Shown here piece after piece: positions 47,118 to 59,100 of a DNA stretch of 64,000 nt (position 1 is its first letter; each line of letters begins with the position of its first letter). The position numbers and the translations under genes are program-made. The stretch lies in the NCBI GenBank assembly GCA_000814665.1, contig JWIH01000018.1, forward strand, positions 62,001-126,000, given 5' to 3'. Source of the DNA: Pseudoalteromonas flavipulchra NCIMB 2033 = ATCC BAA-314 (GTDB lineage Bacteria > Pseudomonadota > Gammaproteobacteria > Enterobacterales > Alteromonadaceae). Below the pieces are notes generated by a model that had not been told where the DNA came from, did no database searches, and saw nothing but the letters and a program-made list of their open reading frames with translations.

Positions 47118-50100
47118 TGAATGAACAGCAAAGACAGGTAGAGGCATTGATCGCAGAAGCATTAGCAGCTGGCGTGACCTTGTATGAAAAAAACGGTGGC
47201 TTAGCATTTAAGCAAACCGCTGGATTTCCTCCACAGTTAAAACAACAAGTGGTTGAATATAAATCAGAGATCATTGCTTACTTTCAGCAGCAAAGCCGTG
47301 ATATGGCGAACTCATCGCCGAAAATAGTCGCGCAGCCAAACGCAGGGAAGAACTTACCGCTGAGCTTTGCACAGGAAGGACTGTGGTTTATTGAGCAGTT
47401 GCAAGGTAGCAAGCAGTATTATATGCCCGCCGAGTTTTTGTTACGCGGCAAGCTTAATATTCAAGCAATGCGCAGCGCTGTACAAGATGTGCTGCAGCGC
47501 CACGAAATACTGCGCGCTAGGTTTGTAAAAAATGAACAAGATGGCCAACCTCAGCTGCAAATAACGGATGATATTAGTGCGCCGTTCGAGTGGCTTGATA
47601 CCAGTGTAGCAGCTGAGGAAACACGGCAAGCCTATATTACTTCACACCTTGAGGCCCATCAGAATAAGCCTTTTGATTTGGCTCATGATTGTTTACTTCG
47701 CGTGCTGGTGGTAAGTAATGGCGATGAGCATCACCTTGCTTTTAATATGCACCATATTGTCTCTGATGGCGCGTCAATGGCGCTACTTGCACAAGAGATA
47801 GAAGCTGGCTATTGCAAACACCTAGGTGCACCTTATACGCCGCTTGCAACTATGCAGGTGCAATATAGTGATTTTAGCCAGTGGCAGCGAGCACAGCTAA
47901 CGCCAGAGCGTATAGAAGCACCACTGGCGCAACTAAAACAGCAATTTGGCGAATTAGCGCCGTTGCAGTCATTGCCTTGTGATTTTGTCCGTCCTGCGGT
48001 GCAGTCGTTAACGGGGAAGGTATATCGCCAAGCGCTTGATGCGTCGTTATTTGCGGCGATCTCGACACAGGCGAAGTCGCTCCAGCTCACAGCCTTTATG
48101 TGGCTGCTCAATACCTTTATGTTGTTTATCGCAAGGCTTACGCAATCGCAGCAGGTGGTTGTTGGAACGCCAGAACTTGGCCGTCATCACCCCGAATTAA
48201 CGCCATTAATCGGCTTGTTTGTTAATACCTTAGTGATGCATGCAAAGCTCGACAGTGATATGCCATTTAGCCAATGGTTGCAGCAACAAAAAGCCCTCAA
48301 CCTAGCGGCGTTTGAATATCGCGATATTCCTTTTGATAAAGTGGTTGAAGCGGTTGGCGCTCCACGAGATTTAAGCCACCACCCGTTAGTACAAATATTA
48401 TTTACACTGGAAACCCGTGATGAGCGTGCTTTTACGCTTCCGGGATTATCGGTTCAAGAAGTGCAAAAACAACAGGCGGATAGCATAGCGGTAAAATGCG
48501 ACTTAGAACTCAATGCCGTAGTTGATGAGCAGGCACTTTATTTACATTGGAAGTTTGATAGCCATCTTTACAAAGAAGAGACCATCAAACATTGGGCGGA
48601 TTGCTTTCACACGCTGCTTCAAGCTTGTGTTACAGCCCCTCATACCGCCGTTGGTGAACTTGCTTTACTGAACCAAAAACAGCAACAAGCTTTAATAACT
48701 GGCGCTCAATGTCAAGCGGCAACTTGGCCTAAGCAAGACACCATCACCAGTTTATTCACGCGCTACGCCGAGCACTTTTCCACACGTACTGCCGTGCAAA
48801 ATAGCACGACTATGCTGAGTTATCGTGACCTTAACGAGCGAGTCGATGCGCTGGCGATAATGCTGTTACAACAAGGCGTCACGCCACGAACCATGTTGGT
48901 GGTGAGTGTATCACGCAGCGTTGAGATGATAGTGACCTTGCTGGCAGTGCTTAGAGTTGGTGCTGCCTATGTGCCAGTAGATCCCGACTACCCGCAAGAG
49001 CGCATTGAGTATATTTTGGGAGATGTGCAAAGCCCATGGCTACTTTGTGACAACGCTACCCAGGCACTGTTTAGTCAACTTTCATATCAGCTAATTAATG
49101 TGTCACAGGCAGAACATCAGGCCAGCCGCGAAGCCCTCAAGCAGCTTGATGCTATTCAGATTGAGCCGCAAGACTTGGCGTATATGATCTATACCTCTGG
49201 CACCACAGGACGACCAAAAGGCGTACAAATTGAGCACCGTCATGTGGTGCGGTTACTCCATGTAGAGCCCAACTTATTTGATTTTAATGAGCAAGATGTT
49301 TGGACCTTATTTCATTCCTTCTGCTTTGATTTCTCGGTGTGGGAGATGTATGGCGCGTTACTCTTTGGTGGTCGCCTTGTGGTTGTGGATAAAGCGATTG
49401 CGCAAGACACTCAAGCTTTTGCTCAGTTGTTGGTTGATGCTCGTGTTACGGTGTTAAATCAAACGCCAAGTGCGTTTTATGCGCTACAAGCCACGCTACT
49501 CAATGACAGTCAGTTGGCGAGCCAATGTGCAGTAAGGTACGTGATTTTTGGTGGTGAAGCGTTGCAGCCAAGTAAGCTACAGCCTTGGGCACAGCACTTA
49601 CCAAATTGCCAGTTAATCAATATGTATGGCATTACCGAAACCACGGTACATGTTACGTTTAAGGCGCTGGAACATACGGATCTGACGCTTGGCACCAGTA
49701 ATATAGGTCGTGCTATTCCGACCACCAGCTGCTATGTACTCGATGACAAGCAAAGGCTCTTGCCGCAAGGTGCCGTGGGCGAGTTATACGTAGGTGGCGA
49801 GGGGGTTTGTCGGGGGTATTGGCAACGTGACGATTTAAACGCCACTCGCTTTATTCAAAACCCGTTTAGTGAAGCGTCTGAGCAGCGATTATATCGCTCG
49901 GGCGATCTCGTGCGCTTAATGGCCAGCGGAGAGCTGAGCTATGTTGGCCGAATTGACGACCAGGTAAAGGTTCGGGGTTATCGCATTGAATTAGGCGAAA
50001 TTGAAAACCAGTTGCGCCACCATCCCGAAGTGGCTGAGGTCACAGTGCTGTTAAATCGGCAAAACCCAGAAAATGTCTGGATCTGCGCCTTTGTGGTGTT

Positions 50101-53100
50101 ACACAAACAGGTCGAGTTCGACGACATCACTTTAGTCATGCAGCAGTTTTTAAAACAAAATTTACCCGATCATATGTTGCCGGCCAAAGTGCAAGCGGTT
50201 TCAGCTATGCCACTGACCAGCAATGGCAAAGTAGATAAAAAAGCACTACTGCAGCAACTTGATACAAGCTTTAACGAAAACACTTATGAAGCACCGGTTG
50301 GCGAGCTTGAAACCCAACTTGCAAGCTATTTTGCTGAGACTTTGCAGCGCGAATCAGTTGGTCGTTATGACGACTTTTTTAGACTCGGCGGGCACTCGCT
50401 ACTTGCTGCAAAACTGGCAAATCATATTCGCAAGACGCTGCACATTGAGTTACCGCTGCAAGCGATTTTTACGCACCCTACAGTACAAGGTTTAGCGGCT
50501 GCACTTGAAAAGCAAGACGCGCAGCTAAGTACTATTGCTGTGGTGGATAAAACCAATGGCGTAGTGTTGTCTTTTGCTCAGCAGCGTTTATGGACACTAG
50601 ATCAAATGCAGCAGGGCAGCCAGCAATATCAAATTCAAGCGTTATTGGCGTTTTCAGGGGAGCTTGATCAGAGCGCATTCGAGCAAAGTTGGCAAAAAGT
50701 GCTGTCACGGCATCAGGTGTTGCATTCGGCTATCACAAACACTAATGATGGGCCTAAACAGCACCTTGTGGCTTTGCCTGAGCATTTTGTTACGCTTATT
50801 GACGTCTCCACACAATCACCGCTTTGGCAAACTGTGGTTTGGCAGCGCGCGGTACGGGACGACCAAGCGCAGGGTTTTGATCTTAGTAAAGATCTAATGA
50901 TCCGTGCAACTCTGGTTCGATTCTCATCAGGCTATCATCGTCTTATCGTCAATATGCACCATATTGCTAGTGATGCTCAGTCTATTGAAGTATTAATGCG
51001 AGAGCTCACACAGTTTTATGCCCATTACACCCAAGTCAGTGAACTTGCCCATGACTTGATTGCGCCACCTGAGGTGCAATACGCGGATTATGCCCATTGG
51101 CATCGAGCACAGTGCCAAGGCGCGCAGCAAAGTGCAGACATGGCATTTTGGTCTGCGCACCTTGACGATGCGCCGCCACTACATCAATTACCGCTCGATA
51201 CGCCTCGTGGGCAGGCCGTGAACAATAGCGCGCAAGCATTTACTGAGCAGCTAAGCGCTGAAACATGGCAACGGCTACAACAGTTTTGTCAGCGTTTGGG
51301 AATAACTCCGTTTATTTGGTTGCATAGCGCGTATGCGGTGGTGCTCGCTAAGTTTAGCCAAGTGGATGATATTGTGATTGGTGCGCCATTTTCAGGGCGG
51401 CATCACCCACAAGTGGAGCAGTTGATTGGCTTTTTCGTCAATGCCTTGCCTATTCGCGTGAAGGTCGATTGGCAGCAGAGTTTCAGTCAGCTACTCGATA
51501 TACAAAAAGAGCAAATTGAGCAAGTACATCAACATCAATCACTTCCCTTTGAGCAGCTCATTGACCATATTGGTGTTAGCCGAGAGCTAAGTCACCAAAG
51601 TGTTTTCCAGTTGAGTTTTGCGTTTAATCCCGAGCCACAGCACACACCAGAGTTTGTGGGGCTCAGCACGGAAGTTTTAGCGTCGGAAAACGCGCGTGCC
51701 AAGTTTGATCTCGAGCTCAGTGCAACAGAAAGTGGGCAAGGGTTGAGACTGCACTGGCTATACAACAGTGGACTATTTGAAAGAGAAACTGTGGCGAGCA
51801 TTGCAGAGTGTTTTAATGCCGTGATAGTGCAGTTACTCACACAGCCTGATTGCGCACTTGTAGATATAAAACTTTGCAAGGAGCAGCCGCTAGAGAATCA
51901 TGCGATTTCAGGCAAATCAGCGCCGGAACACCTTGAGCAGTCAGTGCTTGAGCAAATTGAGCGACATATGGCTGTGCCTGCGCAGGCCGAGCGAGTTGCG
52001 GTAATTGACACAAACTCAAATCAAACCTTGAGTTATGGTGAGCTTACTGAAAGAGCCAAGGCATTGGCGGCGCTGTTATTAAGCGAAGGGCTGCAACCAG
52101 AGCAGCCTGTGCTTGTTGCGATGACGGGTAGCGCAGATCTCATTGTGGCGATGTTGGCTGTGTTAAAAGCGGGTGGATGTTATGTACCTGTGGACCCTCA
52201 TTACCCTCAAGCGCGAGTCAATTACATCGCTAAAGACAGCAGCGCTGCGCTGGTTTTAACAAAGTGTGAGTTTGCCGCTCGCTTTGAGGTAGCAGAGTTA
52301 GATGATAACGACATTGAGGCTGAATATCGCTCCTCACATGTCATTTGTGTTGATGACGCCAACGTGCAAGCGCGCCTTGCGACAATATCACTACCTCAGC
52401 AGTTTCCAAAAGTTAAAGCGGAGCAGCTGGCCTATGTGATTTATACCTCAGGCACAACAGGTAATCCTAAAGGCGTGATGATAGCCCACCAAGGGTTGGC
52501 GAATTTATGTGGTTGGCACCGACGAGCTTTTGCGGTGGATAATCATAGCGTTGCGAGTCAAACCGCCAACCCCGCCTTTGACGCGGCAACATGGGAAATT
52601 TGGCCTTATTTATGTGCTGGCGCGAGCCTCGTGTGTGTGACAAAAGCGGTGCTACAGTCACCGGCCGAATTAACAGCCTGTTTCAATACACACCAAGTCA
52701 CGCATAGTTTTATTGCAACGCCAATCGCTCAAGCGCTGCTCACTGAGTCTTTGTTTAACCCGCAAAGCTTGCGCTATTTATTGGTTGGCGGCGATAAACT
52801 CGGTGCGCTACAAGCAAAAGAATACGGATTTACCCTAGTCAATAACTATGGACCTACCGAAGCCTCGGTGGTCGCGACTTCAGGTGTGGTTGAGTTTGAC
52901 GGAAAGGTGCCAGATATCGGCTTGCCCGTCGACAATAGTCAGCTATTTATTTTAGACCCACAACTGCGAGCTGTGCCTCCAGGGATGATCGGTGAGTTAT
53001 ACGTAACAGGGGCAGGACTTGCCAGAGGGTATTTACATCAACCACAGCTTAGTGCTGAGCGTTTTATTGAGCTACAAGTCTCTCCCTCGCACACGGTGCG

Positions 53101-56100
53101 AGCCTATAAAACGGGAGATTTGGTTCGCCTGCTTAGCAGCGGCCGTATCGCCTATATGGGTCGTAACGATGGACAAGTAAAACTGCGAGGGTATCGTATT
53201 GAGTTGGCCGAAATTGAACAGCAAATTGGGCTGCTATCGAGCGTACAAGAATGCGCAGTTCAGATAACCACAAGCGCGTCAGGGCAGCCACAGTTGCAGG
53301 CATTTGTGGTGGCAAACACTGAGCCTCAAGTGCTTCAATCCCGGCTAAAGGAAAGACTACCAAGTTATATGGTGCCAGAGCATTTTGTTATGCTCGCAAG
53401 GCTACCTTTGACACCGCATGGCAAGGTTGACCATCGTGCCTTGGCAACACTTGGTAAAACTCAACAGACTATCACAGTAACCGAGCAGAGCGCGGTCACA
53501 CCACAGGCTAACAGCATCGTAGCCCAGTTACTGGCGATTTATCGGCAGGTATTAAATACGCCATCCATGACCGCTGAAGACGACTATTTTGCTTTAGGCG
53601 GCGACTCTATTTTGAGTATTCAAATCGCAAGTAAAGCCAAAGCACTTAAGCTACCTGTTAGTGCTACCGACGTGTTTACCTACCCCAGTGTTTCGGCACT
53701 TGCTGCAAGACTTGCCCAGCAAGATATTCATGTGCCGATGGGTAAAGAAAGGCAGCCATTGGTTGGTCAACTCGATAAATTACCAATTCAGCATTGGTTT
53801 TTTGCCCAACAATTTGCCAACCCCAGTCATTGGGATCAGAGCGTGCTGGTGAGTGTAGATAAGTCCGTCACACCTGCGCAGCTTATGGAAGTTGTAAAAT
53901 ATCTGCTCACCCAGCATGATGCGCTACGTTTGGTGGTCGCAGATGAAAATACCCTATTTGTACGTGATAGCATTGATATTAATGAGGTATTTACGGCGCA
54001 TGCGCTTGAGCGTGACGCATGGCAAGCTGAGCTGAGCGAGTTCAGTGAGCAAGTGCAGCAAGGCTTTGCGTTTACTGGCACGCCACTGTTTAAAGCAGTG
54101 TTATTTGTTACACCTGACGGCGAAGCCAACAATCGCTTGCTGTTTAGCGCACATCACTTGCTAGTGGATGGCGTCTCTTGGCGTGTGTTACTTGAAGATG
54201 TAAGTCAGCTATTACAGCAGCAAACAAACAATGTGCCGCTGGAGCTTCCTGCCGCAAGCGCGAATTTGGCTGAACTTGCCGATTTTTATCGTGAACTTGC
54301 AACCGATGAGCGTGGTTTGCGCAAATGGCAGAAGGTGGCTGCACTGGCTGAAAGCTCACACTTATTGAGTCTTAAAGATACAAGCGCGATCCCAACCATA
54401 GCCAAAGTTCGCCACACATTGTCAGCAGCGCACACCCGTGCGCTACTGGGATCCGCCAACACCAGTTACGGTACGACGGCGCAAGCATTGCTGCTTAGTG
54501 CGCTTGCCTGGTGTGCGCAAAAGCGTGGTGCAGGCAGTGAAGTGATCATGCTAGAAGGGCATGGTCGCGAGTTACTGACGGAGGCACTGGATAGCAGCCG
54601 AACCATTGGCTGGTTAACGGCGCTCTATCCAATGCAGTTATTTAGTAATGGTAGCCGCTTGCATGATGTGATTTGCAGTATCAAGGCAGAGCTTGAAAGG
54701 AGCGCTAAAGTCGCCAGTAGTTATGGTGCAGCGCGGTATTTACACCCAGAACCAAACGTTCGCTCGTCGCTTGAGATTGATACCCGAGGCTTACTGTTTT
54801 TCAACTATTTAGGCCAGCTAGATACAGTCATTGAGCAACAAGGTTTGCTGGGAGATGCTCGTGAGTCGACTGGCACTTTGGTTGCAGAGTCAAACCTCAG
54901 TTACTTTGGAGCGCAGCTAACAGCGGCAGTTGTCGATGGTCAATTGGCGTTAACGTTAGAGTTTGACAGCCTGCGCTTATCATCTGAAGAAGCAGAGCGA
55001 CTAAGTAAAGAGATACTCGAAAGTCTAATTCAGGTCATCGAGCATTGCCAATCCCAGCCTCAACGTCATTACACAGTCAGTGACTTTGCACTTCTCAGCG
55101 GCATTTCTGAACGGCAGTTACAGCGCATACTTGGGCAATTTGACGAGGAAGTTGAGGATATTTACCCTCTAACTGGTTTGCAACAAGGCATGTGGTTCCA
55201 CAGTCAAACGGCACGTGAGACGCACACTCAAAGCACGCTACCTTACGTCGAGCAAACCAGCTTATTGCTACAAGGTTGTGTGGATATTGAGGCGTTGAGT
55301 TACGCTTGGCAGCAATTGATTAAGCAGCACAGCATATTACGCTCGGCCTTTATTGACGTAGCTGGCGAGCCGCTGCAAGTGGTCTGTAAACATGCCGATG
55401 TACCTCTGACGCTGCTGCACAGTGATGCTATTGCAGAAGAACAATCGTACATGGTGAATTCACAGGCCGCGGTGGAGCTTGCCGAGCCGCTTAGGCTTTC
55501 ACAAGCGCCTTGTATGCGATTGAGGTTAATTGCTTTTGAGGATGGCAATGTTGGGGTGGTTTGGACTTATCATCATCTCATCATGGATGGCTGGTCGCTG
55601 CCGGTGTTATTTGCTGAGTTATTGGCATTTTATCAAGCCCGTTGCCAAGGTGAGTTACGCCCCATTGTGGTAGATAATTTCCGCGATCATATCGAATATT
55701 TGCATACGCATGTTGACCGCGACGAAGCGTTTTGGCGGGAGTATTTGGGTGGAGTTACCACGCCCACATTACTCAGCGAAAAGGTACTACATACTGAAAA
55801 TAAAGCGGCTGGTGTTAAAGAACTTAGTGTGACTTTACCGCAATCGCTGCAAGATGCCGTGACTCGCTTTACAGGCGAGCAAGGACTTACCGTCAATCAG
55901 TTTATCCAAGGGCTCTGGGCGTATTGGGTGGCAAATTGCTGCAACGAACCGTATGCCTTATTTGGTCAAACCATCGCGGGCAGACCTACAGCGCTCAGTA
56001 GAATGGCGCAGCGCGTTGGCTTGTATATCAATACGCAAGCGGTCCATGTAACGATAGATCAAAATGCGCGTGTGAAAGATTACCTGCAAGCGGTGAAGTC

Positions 56101-59100
56101 GCAGCTTACGGCATTAACGCAGCACCCGCATACACCACTGACACAAGTTCATCAGTGGTCGGGTATTGAAAACGACAGTCCATTGTTTGATTGCTTGTAT
56201 GTTTTTGAAAATTATCCGCAAGATCCGTTACAAAATAGCGCTGCGCTGCCATTTATCGCAACAACCTTAAGTGAAGTTGACGAAACGCACTATCCATTGA
56301 CCTTTGTGGTCGGCGTAGGGGCCGGTTTATCGCTCACGCTGAGCTATCAGCAGCAATGCTTTGATGAAGTGTTTATCGAGCAAAGCCTTGCGGCGATGCA
56401 GCAGCTGATGTTAGCTGCGACACAACAGCCAGAGCAAACACTCGGAAAATTGTCTTGGCAGCCTCAACACGCGCCGTACAGCAAGGCATTGCCTCTGCCT
56501 ACTTTTGCACTGACGCAAGCGGCGAAATATCAAACGCCAAATTTACCTATTCAGCAATTGTTTGCTCAAGTTGCTGCTGAATTTCCTGAGCATATTGCTA
56601 TTCGTGAATATAGTACCGCCTTTGGGGAGGCACGCTGTTATCGCTATTCACAGCTGGATAAAGACGCCAATCAGCTCGCCTATTACCTTGCTTCACGACT
56701 AGAGCCGAGTACATCCCCCGTTATTCTTGGTCTGTGTCTAGAGGCGAATTACCAGCTTATTGTGGCTATGCTTGCGGTGCTCAAATTGGGCGCAGCTTAT
56801 CTACCAATTGCACCAACACTACCCGAGTCTCGACGTCGTTTGCTGTTGCAAAATGCCAATGCAGCCATGCTGGTTACCAAAACAGAATATTGGCAGGGTA
56901 GCTCGGAGCAGGTGGTGCCTCAAGTCGATTTAGATAGTATTCAGGGCGCTTTGGCTGAGCAGCCTAGTCGTTGCTTTACTGCGCCATGCCAGATTGACGA
57001 CCTCTGTTATGTAATTTACACCTCGGGCACCACGGGCATGCCAAAAGGGGTGATGGTGGAGCATGCCAGTGTCGTTAATTATGTGCAGGCATTAGCCGCG
57101 CAATATGCGATTACGCCCAGCGACAATTACCTGCAATTTGCTAGCATGAGCTTTGATGTGTTTGCGGAAGAAGTCTTTTGTACTTTAATCCGTGGCGCAA
57201 CCTTGGTGATGGCACCGACAGACGACATGTTGGACCCCAACAAGTTGGCGCAATTAAGCCAAGATGCCGAGTTAACATTGATGAGTTTGCCAACAGCGTA
57301 TTGGCATCAACTTGCAGCGACTTCAGTCACCTTGCCAACCTCGCTGAGGATCATCACCATAGGTGGCGAGCAGATGCAGATTGCCGCGCTCACCGATTGG
57401 CAGCAGCGCTATGGCGACCGTATTCGAATTATTAACGCCTATGGCCCGACTGAAGCAACCATTTCTGCAACCCTTAATGATGTCACACACTTCAGCGGTG
57501 CACGCGTGCCAATTGGTCAGCCCGTCGCTGGTTTGTCTTTATATTTACTTGATGAGCAGCTTCGAGCGGTGGCTACCGGTGTGGAAGGGGATTTATACAT
57601 TGCAGGTATTGGCCTTGCCAGAGGCTATCTCAACGACAAAGAAAAGACACAGCAGGCCTTTATCATTGAGCCAAATAGCGGCCAGCGACTTTACAAAACT
57701 GGCGATCGCGCTTGCTGTTTAGCCTCAAATGAATTGCTGTATCTAGGTCGTGGTGATGACCAAGTTAAAGTGCGCGGTTACCGCATCGAATTGGGTGAGA
57801 TTGAGCGGCAACTTCAGCTGTTAGACGAAGTTGCTGCGTGTGCTGTGGTGGTGCGTGAAGATAGCAGTAACAACGCGCAATTAGTGGCATTTGTGCAGCC
57901 AACACAGCATACGGAAGTGGGTGATGCTGCTTTGCGAGCGCAATTACGCGCAGTACTACCCGCTTACATGGTCCCTGAGTTGTTTCAATCAATTAGCCAG
58001 CTTCCGCTGACAACGAACGGCAAAGTAGATCGCAAACAGCTCATTGCGCTGGCCAGCTCATACACTCCGCCTCAACCCTTGCGGCAAGAGGCTAAACTGG
58101 AAAGGCTTACACCACTACAAACTCAATTAGCGCAGCAGTTTGCCTGTCGTTTGCAGTTGGATGGAGTGTGCCTTGACGATAACTTCTTTAATTTAGGTGG
58201 TCATTCGCTATTAGCGATGCGTTTAGTGGGTGATATTAATCAGCACCTACAACTCAATTTTCCACTGTCGGCACTTTTTGAGTATCCGACTGTGCGTGGG
58301 CTCAGCCAGTATATTCAAGCATTGAGAGATGGTCTTGGCGAACGCGATAGCAAACCTCAATCGCTTGAAACCTTAGTGTGTTTGCAAGAGGGCGAGCTTG
58401 GCTTTACACCTGTGGTGTTGATTGCGGGAGCGGGAGGTTGGCTAATGGCATTTCATGCGTTAGTGAATGGGCTTGATAGCCGTATACCCGTTTATGGCTT
58501 GCAGCCAGAGGCGCTTGCCGAGGAACCCGAGACGCTAACTTCTATTGGCCGCACCGCAGAGTATTACTTGAGTGTATTAGCAGGTGCTGAACTTGGTGAA
58601 CAAGTGCATTTGGTCGGACATTCTTTTGGCAGCTTTATTGCCTATCAACTTGCCACTTTACTTGAGCAACAAGGTCGAATTGGCTGTTTGGTAACTGTGA
58701 TTGATACGCCTGTACCGAGCAGCCCAACGCTTAACTTAGGGGAAGCGCAAATCGCACAAATGATGCTGGATAATCTGGTGGCGTTTTTCCGCCTTAGTGT
58801 CTCTGATGCAGAAATCAGTGCCTATAAGCAAGGTGATGCTGCAGCACGCATTGCCTATCTCAATCGCTGGATACATCAAGCTGGATTTAATTTTAGTGAT
58901 GCGCATCTACGCCACTTTCAACAAGTTTTTAGTGCCCAACTGCGAGCAAATATTGAGATGCCGTCTATGCTTAGCGACACCCCAATCTGCGTTGTAAAAA
59001 CGCAGCAAACGCAAGAATTTGAAGGCCGTCCTGTGAATAAAGACATGGGATGGAAACCATTTAGTCACTCTCTCTCTTGTTATGAAGTCAAAGGAGATCA

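Noticed and set aside
53740..55080. A seventh ordinary condensation domain on the third protein
   Set aside because: It follows a GGDS carrier and is followed by a separate C domain; HHLLVDGVSWRVLLED is the pattern of an epimerisation domain.
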